Below are positions 43,287 through 51,280 of a DNA stretch of 64,000 bases, piece after piece (position 1 is the first letter of the stretch; each line of letters opens with the position of its first letter). This DNA is from Asaia bogorensis. GTDB taxonomy: Bacteria > Pseudomonadota > Alphaproteobacteria > Acetobacterales > Acetobacteraceae. The stretch lies in contig CALQTN020000018.1 in assembly GCA_943333505.2 (NCBI GenBank), positions 1 to 64,000 on the forward strand. Direction: 5' to 3'. The notes under the pieces are model-generated. The model was not told where the DNA came from, searched no databases, and saw only the letters and a program-made list of their open reading frames with translations. The position numbers were made by a program, and so were the translations under genes.

Positions 43287-43435
43287 CTTGGTGTCCTTGC
43301 TGGCTAAGATGTCTGATATGCAAGTCGGGGACGAACCGAAGAGAAATCAAGACCTGGTTGCTGGGTTCGGTTATTGCTTGCGGCCATGCCGCGATTGACC
43401 GATCACATACTGTGAGAATAGAGGGTATACCCTGA

Positions 43436-44317
43436 ATGCGCTGGATTTTGCTTGCTGTCGGCCTTGTCGTTGCCGCCTATCGGGCCGAGGCCGCCGTGGT
43501 CGTGACCTATTTTGGGCAATCACAATGGGATGCCTCGGATGCCACGCTGGGCATCGCCGGCTACGTGATTGAGGATTTCAACAGCACCAGCCTTGCCGCC
43601 GGCTTGCAGATCGCGCGCAGCGGCGCGGCCAGCGGCAACTTTATGGCGACTGGGACCTTGCCGGCGAGTTCAGTTTTCGATCCCAGCACCGACCCAACCC
43701 TCTATCTCGGCCAACCATTGCAGGCGTTTCTGCGGGGGCGTTGGGGCGGTGCCGGCGGCGTGCTGCTCAATCATCCCGGGCCTTCTTTTGTCGGCGACGC
43801 GGTCGATTGGTACACGGTGCCGAATTATTGGGCCGATGTGAGCTTCACGCTGCCGAGTAATACGATTTCGATCGGCTTCAGCCTCCAGCAGATGGAGGCG
43901 GCGGACAGTCTTTATGTCAATGGCGTTTTGTTCAACAGCAACCTTCTTGCCAGTCTGGGTTCGGACACTGAAACCCAGGCCGGGCTGACATTTTCCAGCC
44001 GCAATGGCTATCTGCGGCTGGATGCTACCGGGGGCGATACTATCGCCTCGTTCGGGCTTTCCAACGCCGGTACCGGCGATGGTTTTGCCATCGATCATCT
44101 GGCGTTCAGCAGCGTCGCAGTGGCCGAGCCAGGGACACTCGCGGTATTGGCGACCGGCCTAGTCGGGTTGCGACCTCGGTCCCGCCTGCGCAGGGTGTCG
44201 CGCCGAAGGCAACCAAGCATCAAAAGTTTTTTTGGTTCTTTTTGTTTACCAACAGAACGGCTTGTCTTATTGACTGCGCTCGACGTGGGGTTTGCTAAAA
44301 AAACAAGCACTTCCTAA
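43436..44317 (+). CDS. Secreted protein with a PEP-CTERM-like sorting signal, C-terminus changed by a repeat
   Basis: A 293-residue reading frame. A signal peptide (RWILLAVGLVVAAYRAEA) is followed by a beta-rich domain with a late FAIDHLAF segment, then AEPGTLAVLATGLVGL, which matches the PEP-CTERM signal (motif, helix) used by exosortase to anchor exported proteins. A normal signal ends in a short Arg cluster. Here the frame reads on from about 44175 through an intergenic repeat for some 45 codons (RPRSRLRRVSRRRQ, then SFFGSF). The tail is therefore probably not original. No exosortase gene is in the window. Function unknown; such proteins are often extracellular-matrix components. Confidence 0.72.
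   Translation: MRWILLAVGLVVAAYRAEAAVVVTYFGQSQWDASDATLGIAGYVIEDFNSTSLAAGLQIARSGAASGNFMATGTLPASSVFDPSTDPTLYLGQPLQAFLRGRWGGAGGVLLNHPGPSFVGDAVDWYTVPNYWADVSFTLPSNTISIGFSLQQMEAADSLYVNGVLFNSNLLASLGSDTETQAGLTFSSRNGYLRLDATGGDTIASFGLSNAGTGDGFAIDHLAFSSVAVAEPGTLAVLATGLVGLRPRSRLRRVSRRRQPSIKSFFGSFCLPTERLVLLTALDVGFAKKTSTS
44175..44265. repeat. Decayed A/T-rich composite repeat at the end of the PEP-CTERM gene
   Basis: Centre remnant (CCTCGGTCCCGCC, then GGGTGTCGCGCCGAAGGCAA) followed by an arm (AAAAGTTTTTTTGG, TTCTTTTTGTTTACC, AACAGAACGG). It overlaps the 3' part of the reading frame at 43436. Confidence 0.7.
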
Positions 44318-44320
44318 GAT

Positions 44321-45628
44321 TTACGCTTGGTGTGAGAAACCCCCCGCCACTGGAACTCCCGCCGGCCCGATCCGTCGCGCCGCGACCAGGCGCTGCGCAT
44401 CGTCGGTTCGTTGCGCGGCGAGATAGGCTTTCAGCAGGGTAAATTCGAGCAGATCAAGCTGCGCCCGGCTGCCACCAACCCGTTCCCCGTCATCGATCAG
44501 CGGTGCCAGCAACTCGATCGTGGCGGTGAAATCCTGCTGATGGAAGGCCGCGAAGCCACTCGCAAGGCGCGGCACCAGATCACCGGAATTGTAACGCCCG
44601 TCGCTGGCAAGATCGTCGATTTCGCGGGTCCAGGCTGCCCGCCCGGCATCGTCGTGCATTGCCGCCTGGGCCAGCGCCACATGCAGGTCGGAAAACGCAA
44701 TCGCCGGATGCGGCACGGCCTTGCTGGCGAAGTCATGGATGATGCGCCAGGCTTGGTCGTTACGCGGATGCCCGGCGAGTTCCCAGCGCCACAGGAACGA
44801 CACCGCATCGGTGATTTTTGCCCGCGCGGCCCCGCTATGCACGGCGAGCGAGAATCCTTCATTGTACAACCGCATCGCCTCGTTCGGCGCGCCCGCTTCA
44901 AGTTCGGCGAGCGCCAGATGCCAGGTCAGATGGCTGTAGAGCAGTCCGTCGCGCGGATATTGCGTCAGCCAGCCGGCGAGATAGCGCCGTGCGGCAACCG
45001 GATCACCGGTTTCGTAGGCGACATGCCCCTTGGTATGCGCGCCCCAGCCGTTATTGGGGCGTTGCTGCAATGATCGCTCGATCCTGGCCTCGGCGGCGGC
45101 ATGCAGACCGTTTTCAGACTGCGCCATGGCGTGATGCGCGGCAAACCACCAGTCATCGCCATAATGCCGGGCGAGACCATCCAGCAACGCGAGCAAATGG
45201 CGCTTCTGGTGCCGGTGGCCGGAACTGCCGATCAGGCCATTGGTGAAGGCAGTGGGTGTCAGCACCATCGCGTCGCGCGGCCAGTCGGCGAGATGGGCTT
45301 GCAAGGCGGCGAGGGATGCATCGCCATTGCCGGCCGCCAGGGTTTCGAAGAAGGCGATGTGGCTCGCCTCGCGTGCCGGCAAATCCCCAGCCAGTGCGGC
45401 AGCGGCGGCGCGTGCCACCCGGGCGCTGGCGGCGTCGCTCTGCAACAGCAGGATCTGTGCGCGGCCGATATGGGCGAGGGCAAAATCGGGATCAGCCGCA
45501 ATGGCACGGTCGAATTCCGCCAATGCGCCGGGATACATCGTCAGCAGCCGGTCGCAGCCTTCGACATAGGCATCCCGCGCGGTGACGCACCCGGTCGAAA
45601 CGGCAAGCCCGTAGCGGTCCTGCAACAT
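44321..45628 (-). CDS. Tetratricopeptide-repeat protein
   Basis: A 435-residue, almost wholly helical protein without signal peptide. TPR-like helix pairs are visible, for instance LAEFDRAIAADPDFALAHIG and ARIERSLQQRPNNGWGAHTK. It fits the family of cytoplasmic TPR proteins annotated as TTC38-like (with WWFAAHHAMAQSE and HLTWHLALAELEAG). Function unknown; TTC38-type proteins have no known enzymatic role. It is followed upstream, 3 bp away, by the HutD-like gene in the same direction, so the two are co-transcribed. Confidence 0.8.
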   Translation of the reverse strand: MLQDRYGLAVSTGCVTARDAYVEGCDRLLTMYPGALAEFDRAIAADPDFALAHIGRAQILLLQSDAASARVARAAAAALAGDLPAREASHIAFFETLAAGNGDASLAALQAHLADWPRDAMVLTPTAFTNGLIGSSGHRHQKRHLLALLDGLARHYGDDWWFAAHHAMAQSENGLHAAAEARIERSLQQRPNNGWGAHTKGHVAYETGDPVAARRYLAGWLTQYPRDGLLYSHLTWHLALAELEAGAPNEAMRLYNEGFSLAVHSGAARAKITDAVSFLWRWELAGHPRNDQAWRIIHDFASKAVPHPAIAFSDLHVALAQAAMHDDAGRAAWTREIDDLASDGRYNSGDLVPRLASGFAAFHQQDFTATIELLAPLIDDGERVGGSRAQLDLLEFTLLKAYLAAQRTDDAQRLVAARRIGPAGVPVAGGFSHQA

Positions 45629-45631
45629 CGC

Positions 45632-46132
45632 TCAGATAACCGGTAGGAACAGGATATAGGCTGCCGGCAGCCCGGTCGTTTCGCAGTCTCCGTCCAGCCG
45701 CAATGCGTCGCGCGTGGTCAAATCGACCAGGAACGCCATGCCATCCGGCGGTGGGGCGGCCAGATGGGTCGCGGCCGTCAGTACCTCAACGCGATGCCGC
45801 CATTTCGCCCGGTCGCACATCGCGTTCAACACCACGCACGGCCCGAGGATGCGGCACTCGGTCGGCCAGCCGCCATCGAACGGGGTGGGGATTTGTGGGG
45901 TGTGCACCACCAGAGTTGGATGCGGCGGGGCAAATTCCAGGCTGAAGCCCGGTCCGTCGAGCAAGGTGATAATCCGGTTCTGACCGGTGAAATCGGAGAA
46001 CGGCGCATCGGCGTCCAGAAAGGCGAACCCCACCATCCAATCCCGCCCAGTCGCGATATCGACCTTGCGTCCGGCCCCGTTCGCCCAACGCGACGGCAGG
46101 CGGGTCGCAAAGCTCAGTTTTTCATGCGCCAT
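45632..46132 (-). CDS. HutD/Ves-family cupin-like protein
   Basis: A 166-residue protein with the HutD opening RWANGAGRKVDIATG, then FLDADAPFSDFTGQNRIITL and LDGPGFSLEF, and a middle GGWPTECRILGPCVVLNAM. HutD/Ves proteins are double cupins near histidine-utilisation genes in some species, thought to bind a small metabolite (formylglutamate-like). No hut genes lie here, so the ligand is uncertain. It precedes the TPR gene by 3 bp. Confidence 0.78.
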   Translation of the reverse strand: MAHEKLSFATRLPSRWANGAGRKVDIATGRDWMVGFAFLDADAPFSDFTGQNRIITLLDGPGFSLEFAPPHPTLVVHTPQIPTPFDGGWPTECRILGPCVVLNAMCDRAKWRHRVEVLTAATHLAAPPPDGMAFLVDLTTRDALRLDGDCETTGLPAAYILFLPVI

Positions 46133-46183
46133 GTCTGTGTCCGTTTCCGCCGTTGAAATTGAGGATGAGCTAAAAACAACACT

Positions 46184-46585
46184 CTAAGAAGATGCGCAGG
46201 ACAATGTCGTCACCATCCCCACACTGTCCTGTTTGAAGCGCTTCTTATAGGCCTCACGCAGCGCCTGCATCCGCTCCCAGGTGTCCGGCGACGGCGTGAT
46301 GATGATCTCGACGAGGCTGTTTTTCTCGCCCATCACCCGTTTGGTCGCAGGATGCTGCCATTGGGCGGTGGCATCAATCACCGTGAGCCGCCCCGGAAAC
46401 CGTGCGCTGACCTCGCGTGCGAGGTAGTCGGCCCATTCGGCTGCGTCGATCTGGCGGCCATCGCGATGGGCGCGCCCGAATGTGAGCTGCACCGTCACCT
46501 GCGCCTCACCCGGAACACCCTCGCACGGCGCGGCCTGGACCGCGATCGGCAGCACCAGGAAGGCGGCGAGCAGCAGATTGCGCAT
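46184..46585 (-). CDS. Exported DUF3574-family protein
   Basis: A 133-residue protein with a Sec signal peptide (MRNLLLAAFLVLPIAVQAAP, cleavage after VQA) and a compact domain containing VTVQLTFGRAHRDGRQ, TAQWQHPATKRVMGEKNSLV and YKKRFKQDSVGMV, as in DUF3574. Periplasmic; function unknown. It stands alone, 98% of its length on its own transcript, divergent from the CDGSH gene. Confidence 0.75.
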   Translation of the reverse strand: MRNLLLAAFLVLPIAVQAAPCEGVPGEAQVTVQLTFGRAHRDGRQIDAAEWADYLAREVSARFPGRLTVIDATAQWQHPATKRVMGEKNSLVEIIITPSPDTWERMQALREAYKKRFKQDSVGMVTTLSCASS

Positions 46586-46668
46586 AGGCGGGTTCCCTCT
46601 GGCGGAATGCGGATATAGGGTGTCACCTTACCGGTCCCGACCGGCCCCGCCAAACCAAGGAACATCTC

Positions 46669-46911
46669 ATGTCAGAAGCCGCTCATGTTGCCGGCAAAGC
46701 GCCGATCAAAGTCGCCGTCGAAGCTGGCAAGGATTACTACTGGTGCTCATGCGGCAAGTCCGCCAAGCAGCCGTTCTGCGACGGCACCCATAAGGGCAGC
46801 AGCTTTGTGCCGCTGAAATACACCGCCGCCACCACCGGTGACGCCTGGTTCTGCGCCTGCAAAGCCACCGGCAAGTCCCCGCTCTGCGACGGCAGCCACA
46901 AAGCCCTGTAA
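46669..46911 (+). CDS. CDGSH-type iron-sulfur protein with two cluster motifs
   Basis: An 80-residue protein with two CDGSH motifs, each a 3Cys:1His set for a 2Fe-2S cluster: C26, C28, C37, H41 (CSCGKSAKQPFCDGTH) and C62, C64, C73, H77 (CACKATGKSPLCDGSH). Members transfer electrons or clusters; the bacterial role is not settled. The next gene, a DapA-like enzyme, starts ten bases after the stop. Confidence 0.93.
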   Translation: MSEAAHVAGKAPIKVAVEAGKDYYWCSCGKSAKQPFCDGTHKGSSFVPLKYTAATTGDAWFCACKATGKSPLCDGSHKAL

Positions 46912-46921
46912 GGAACGACGA

Positions 46922-47848
46922 ATGCCCCGGCTCGATGAACAGGCTGCCGGCGTCTATATTATTTCGGTGACACCGTTCACCGATGCCGGGGCGCTTGACC
47001 TCGCCGGCACTGGCCGGCTGGTGGATTTCTATCTGGAGCGCGGCGCCACTGGCCTCACGATCCTTGGGATCATGGGCGAGGCGCCGAAATTATCTGCCGC
47101 CGAGTCGCTCGCTTTCACCCACGAGGTGCTGCGTTGCACCGCGGGCCGGGTGCCGGTCGTGGTCGGCGTATCAAGCCCCGGTTTCGCCGCGATGGGCGAG
47201 TTGTCGCGCGCTGTCATGGATGCGGGTGCCGCCGGGGTGATGGTCGCACCGCAGACCGCCGCGCGCACCGATGATGCGATTTACGGCTATTTCCGCATGG
47301 TGGTCGAAACCCTGGGCGATATTCCGTGGGTATTGCAGGATTATCCGATGGCATCAGGCGTGCAGATTTCGGTGCCGGTGATCCGCCGGGTGATAGAAAC
47401 CATGCCGAGCTGTGTGATGCTGAAGCATGAAGATTGGCCGGGTCTGGCGAAGCTGTCGGCGCTGCGCGCAATGACAGATTTGCGCCGCGTGTCGGTCCTG
47501 GTCGGCACGGGCGGATTATTCCTCCCCGAAGAACTGCGACGCGGTGCGGATGGCGCAATGACCGGGTTTTCCTATCCCGAAATGATGTCGGGGATCATCG
47601 CCGCCCATAAAGCTGGCGACGAACAGCGCGCCGCCGATATTTTCGACGCCTATCTGCCCCTGGTGCGCTACGAGCAACAGGCCAGCGCCGGTCTGGCGGT
47701 GCGCAAGCACATTCTGCACCAACGCGGCGCAATCGGATCGTCCGCGCAACGCCGCCCGGTTGTGGGGCTTTTGCCGGCGGATGTCGCTGATATTGAATTC
47801 TTGGTCGCCCGTCAGGCACGCCGCCTGAAAGCGCTCGGTCTTACTTAG
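46922..47848 (+). CDS. Dihydrodipicolinate synthase-family protein
   Basis: A 308-residue TIM-barrel aldolase/lyase of the DapA/NanA family. The Schiff-base lysine is K168 in CVMLKHEDWPG and the active-site tyrosine is Y141 in LQDYPMASG. The G-[TI]-x-GE motif is ILGIMGEAPKL (positions 48-56), altered from the GTTGE of true DapA, so it is probably a catabolic aldolase or dehydratase acting on a 2-oxo acid. It runs toward the class III aminotransferase and amidase genes; a repeat separates them. Confidence 0.85.
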   Translation: MPRLDEQAAGVYIISVTPFTDAGALDLAGTGRLVDFYLERGATGLTILGIMGEAPKLSAAESLAFTHEVLRCTAGRVPVVVGVSSPGFAAMGELSRAVMDAGAAGVMVAPQTAARTDDAIYGYFRMVVETLGDIPWVLQDYPMASGVQISVPVIRRVIETMPSCVMLKHEDWPGLAKLSALRAMTDLRRVSVLVGTGGLFLPEELRRGADGAMTGFSYPEMMSGIIAAHKAGDEQRAADIFDAYLPLVRYEQQASAGLAVRKHILHQRGAIGSSAQRRPVVGLLPADVADIEFLVARQARRLKALGLT

Positions 47849-47849
47849 T

Positions 47850-47900
47850 ATCGAAAAGTTTTTTGCTTCTTTTTTTCAAAAAAGAAGACCTACCTTCCTT
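47850..47900. repeat. A/T-rich palindromic repeat arm
   Basis: CGAAAAGTTTTTTGC, TTCTTTTTTTCAAAAAAGAA and GACCTACCTTCC. Single right-arm copy, directly after the DapA-like stop and before the aminotransferase ribosome binding region. Confidence 0.78.
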
Positions 47901-47919
47901 TCTTTGTTTGGAGCATCCC

Positions 47920-49311
47920 ATGTCGAGCGCCAGTCTAGAAGACCCCAGGGTAAATTCCACAATTGTCGCCGCATACCGCGCCAAAACCCCAGGCTCTGCG
48001 GAGCTCGCTGCCCAGGCCCGCGCCTTGTTGCCCAGCGGCATCGCCCATGATGCCCGCAATCTGGACCCCTACGGCGCCTACATCGCCAGGGCGTTGGGTC
48101 CACACAAATGGGATGTCGATGGCAATAAATACATCGATTACTTCGGTGGCCATGGCGCGCTGATCCTCGGCCACAGCCATCCGACGGTGACAGAAGCCGC
48201 CGCCGCCGCCATGGCCGAAGGCACCCAGTTCGGCGCCAGCCATCCGCGCGAAATCGGCTGGGCGCGCGCCATTCAGCGCCTGGTGCCATCTGCCGAGCGG
48301 GTGCGCTTTACGTCATCGGGCACCGAGGCAACCTTGATGGCTGTGCGCCTCGCCCGCGCTTTCACCGGACGCCAAGCGATCCTGCGCTTCAAGGGCCATT
48401 TCCACGGCTGGCACGACCAGATGGCAAGCGGCTACACCAACCACTATGACGGCACCGCAACCCCTGGCGTGCTGTCCGACGTCGCCCGCCAATCAGTGTT
48501 GGTTGACCCGGGCGATCTCGCCGGCGTGGAAGCCGCCCTTTCCAGCAACCCCGATATCGCCGCGGTGATCATCGAGCCGACCGGCTCGTCCTTCGGGCAG
48601 GTCCCGGTTTCGCCCGAATTTCTCCACGGGCTGCGCCGACTGACCAGCCTGCACGGTGCGTTGCTGATTTTTGACGAGGTCGTCACCGGCTTCCGGGTCT
48701 CCCCCGGTGGCGCCCAGGTTGCCTTTGGCATTCACCCTGATTTGTCGAGCTTCGCCAAGATCGTCGCTGGCGGATTGCCGGGGGCGGCCGTGGCTGGACG
48801 CAAGGACATCCTCGATTACCTCGATTTCCAGGTCAGTGCGGCAGCAGGGCGCGAGAAAATCGGTCATCCCGGCACCTTCAACGCCAATCCGGTGTCGGCA
48901 GCGGCGGGCATTGCCTGCCTGACCATCCTGGCCGAAACCGACGCGGTGGCGGCGGCGGCGGCAACAGCGGCCGATCTGCGCGCCGGGTTGAACGACGCGC
49001 TCACCCAGGCCCGCGTCGCGTGGTCGGTCTATGGCACATCATCGGGCTTTCATCTGTTCATGAACCCGACGGGACGCGCCATCACCCCGCATGGCTTCGA
49101 TCCTGGCACAGCCAAATTTGACGAGTTGAAAAGCCAGGATCCGCGCCTCAACAACCGTATGCGCCTGGCGATGCTGACCAACGGCGTGGACCTTAATCCG
49201 CGCCTCGGCGGCTTTACCTCTGCGACCCATACTGCGGCCGATGTTGCCGAAACCGTGGCGGCCTTCACCGAGGCGCTTGCGATGTTGAAGACGGAAGGTG
49301 AACTGCCATGA
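47920..49311 (+). CDS. Class III aminotransferase (glutamate-1-semialdehyde aminomutase-like)
   Basis: A 463-residue PLP enzyme of the HemL/omega-transaminase type. The PLP lysine is K280 (SFAKIVAGGLPGAAVAG), and FDEVVTGFRVSPGGAQ holds the PLP aspartate and the gatekeeper arginine; TSSGTEATLMAVRLARAFT binds the phosphate. True HemL is shorter (about 430) and would not be in this catabolic setting, so an omega-amino-acid or amine transaminase is more likely. The start at 47920 follows TTTGGAG. The stop overlaps the amidase start by four bases. Confidence 0.86.
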   Translation: MSSASLEDPRVNSTIVAAYRAKTPGSAELAAQARALLPSGIAHDARNLDPYGAYIARALGPHKWDVDGNKYIDYFGGHGALILGHSHPTVTEAAAAAMAEGTQFGASHPREIGWARAIQRLVPSAERVRFTSSGTEATLMAVRLARAFTGRQAILRFKGHFHGWHDQMASGYTNHYDGTATPGVLSDVARQSVLVDPGDLAGVEAALSSNPDIAAVIIEPTGSSFGQVPVSPEFLHGLRRLTSLHGALLIFDEVVTGFRVSPGGAQVAFGIHPDLSSFAKIVAGGLPGAAVAGRKDILDYLDFQVSAAAGREKIGHPGTFNANPVSAAAGIACLTILAETDAVAAAAATAADLRAGLNDALTQARVAWSVYGTSSGFHLFMNPTGRAITPHGFDPGTAKFDELKSQDPRLNNRMRLAMLTNGVDLNPRLGGFTSATHTAADVAETVAAFTEALAMLKTEGELP

Positions 49312-50726
49312 ACGACGCCGATCTCGGCTTTCTGCCGGCGACAGACCTGATCCCGATGATCCGCGCTAAGCAGATCTCCCCGGTCGAAGTCACCAGCGCG
49401 GTGCTGCGCCGGATCGAAACGCTCGAGCCGCAGCTGAACGCTTTCGCGACCCTTGCCGCCGATCAGGCAATGGACGCGGCGCGTGCTGCGGAAAAAGCGC
49501 TGATGGCGGGCGACAAGCTCGGGCGTCTGCACGGCGTGCCGGTCACCATCAAGGATCTTGCCGCCGTCGCCGGGATCAAAATGGACTCCGGCAGCCACAT
49601 TACCGCCGGCACCATGCCGGCCGCCGACACCCCGTTTGTGGCCCGGTTGCGGGCCGAGGGCGCGGTGATCCTCGGCAAGACCACCACGTCTGAATTTGGC
49701 TGGACCGGGGTCTCGCGCAGTCCGCTGACCGGGATCACCCACAACCCCTGGAAGCACGGCTACAACGCCGGGGCTTCGTCGGCCGGCGCCGGCGTCGCCT
49801 CCGCTGCCGGCTATGGCCCGTTGCATCAGGGCAGTGACGGTGCCGGATCAATCCGTATGCCGTCGCATTTCTGTGGCGTATTTGGCCTTAAGCCGAGCTA
49901 TGGCCGGGTGCCGTCCTATCCGGTTGCCGGCACCGGTGATTACACCAGCCATAATGGCCCGATGACCCGCACAGTCGCCGATAGCGCGCTGATGTTGCAG
50001 GTCATGTCGGGGCCGGCGGCGCTCGATCACACCTCTCTGGAAGCTTGGCCGGCGGATTATCTCGCACGGCTGCACGACGGTGTTGCCAAGCGCCGCATCG
50101 CGTTCAGCGCCGATCTCGGGCATGCCCGCGTCGATCCGGAAGTGGCAGCTCTGGTGCGCCGCGCTGCCGAGGATTTCGCCCGTGCTACCGGCAACGAGCT
50201 GCACGACGTTACCCCAGGCTGGGGCAAGCTTGGGCCGGACATCGGCCGAGGCATGTGGTCGGCGCATTTGACCCGGCTCGCCAAATTCATTCCCCAGTTC
50301 GAAGCGCGCATGGACCCTGGTCTGGTCGCGTGCATCCGTAGCGGCGAAACCGTTTCGATGGCCGACTACCAGGAACTGCGCCTGCGCAAGATGGAGTATG
50401 TCGCTGCCATTCATGCCTGGTTCCAGGATTGGGACTTTCTCATTACCCCATCCGTCTCGGTCGCCGCTTTCCCGGCAGAGCAACTTATGCCGTCGGATTG
50501 GCCAAAACATGACTGGGACTGGATGAGCTGGGCCGAATTCTCCTATCCGTTCAACATGTCGTGGAATCCCGCTGCCAGCGTGCCTTGCGGCTTCACCGCC
50601 GCCGGCCTGCCGGTCGGTATGCAAATCGTCGGGCGTCGCTTTGACGATCTCGGTGTGCTGCAAGCCTCGGCGGCGTTTGAGGCCGCGCGACCCTGGGCCG
50701 ACAAGCGTCCGCCCTTGGATGTTTGA
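49308..50726 (+). CDS. Amidase-signature-family amidase
   Basis: A 472-residue amidase. The Ser-cisSer-Lys triad can be placed at K82 (VTIKDLAAVAG), S157 in NAGASSAGAG, and S181 in GSDGAGSIRMP, with the usual 24-residue spacing. The Gly-rich signature is slightly unusual (GASSAGAG). It hydrolyses an amide bond, giving an acid and ammonia or amine. Coupled by ATGA to the aminotransferase, it may act on the same nitrogen compound, but a GatA role is unlikely because no gatB or gatC is near. Confidence 0.88.
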   Translation: MNDADLGFLPATDLIPMIRAKQISPVEVTSAVLRRIETLEPQLNAFATLAADQAMDAARAAEKALMAGDKLGRLHGVPVTIKDLAAVAGIKMDSGSHITAGTMPAADTPFVARLRAEGAVILGKTTTSEFGWTGVSRSPLTGITHNPWKHGYNAGASSAGAGVASAAGYGPLHQGSDGAGSIRMPSHFCGVFGLKPSYGRVPSYPVAGTGDYTSHNGPMTRTVADSALMLQVMSGPAALDHTSLEAWPADYLARLHDGVAKRRIAFSADLGHARVDPEVAALVRRAAEDFARATGNELHDVTPGWGKLGPDIGRGMWSAHLTRLAKFIPQFEARMDPGLVACIRSGETVSMADYQELRLRKMEYVAAIHAWFQDWDFLITPSVSVAAFPAEQLMPSDWPKHDWDWMSWAEFSYPFNMSWNPAASVPCGFTAAGLPVGMQIVGRRFDDLGVLQASAAFEAARPWADKRPPLDV

Positions 50727-51165
50727 AGTCCGCCCGATCGGCCGGCTGCGCACGCCTTGGAAAACCACCAGCGAATGCCCGCGCAACGGGCGCCGCGCCG
50801 ATCCACCACCGGAATGCCTGGTCGAACTCGACCCGGAATTCGTCGACGGCCTCGACAGCATTGAAGGGTTTTCACACCTGATCCTGCTGTACTGGCTCGA
50901 TCGCGCTGGCCCGCCCGAGATGATTTTCACCCCGCCGCGCGGCACTGTGCCGCGTGGCGTCTTCGCGACCCGGACGCCCCGGCGGCCCAACCCGATCGGG
51001 CTGTCGGTGGTGAAGTTCGACGGCCTGGCGGCGCCCGGAATATTACGGGTGCGCTATCTCGACTGCGTCGATGGCACGCCATTGATCGACATCAAGCCCT
51101 ATCTGCCGACGACGGACGCAGAGCCCGCCGCCAGCATGAGTTTCCAGGGCAAACCAAGCCTGTAA
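50719..51165 (+). CDS. TsaA/TrmO-family tRNA methyltransferase (N6-threonylcarbamoyladenosine-specific)
   Basis: A 148-residue protein of the TsaA/YaeB/TrmO family with VRPIGRLRTPW, SHLILLYWLDRAG, RGTVPRGVFATRTPRRPNP (conserved RRPNP) and VDGTPLIDIKPYLP. TrmO methylates N6-threonylcarbamoyladenosine at position 37 of tRNA-Thr. The start overlaps the amidase end by eight bases. Some members of the family occur in metabolic operons with unclear roles, so its tie to the amidase may be only positional. Confidence 0.85.
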   Translation: MFEVRPIGRLRTPWKTTSECPRNGRRADPPPECLVELDPEFVDGLDSIEGFSHLILLYWLDRAGPPEMIFTPPRGTVPRGVFATRTPRRPNPIGLSVVKFDGLAAPGILRVRYLDCVDGTPLIDIKPYLPTTDAEPAASMSFQGKPSL

Positions 51166-51173
51166 AGCCTGAT

Positions 51174-51280
51174 CTAGAGTGTAATCTGTTGAAGTTGAAT
51201 CAGCAGACACGCTCTAGAGTTTTGTTTTCACGATCATCTTTATCCGTCCAATCGAAGCCGATTGAACGAATGATGATCTA
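51174..51280. repeat. Two joined CTAG-bordered repeat modules (one inverted copy of the 64-bp unit)
   Basis: Module 1 (51174-51217): CTAGAGTGTAATCTGTTGAA and AATCAGCAGACACGCTCTAG. Module 2 (51214-51280): the 64-bp unit of 16049-16240 in the opposite direction, with CGATCATCTTTATCCG, TCCAATCGAAGCCGATTG and ATGATGATCTA. The shared CTAG is at 51214. The end of module 2 is also the stop codon of the class V aminotransferase. Confidence 0.85.
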
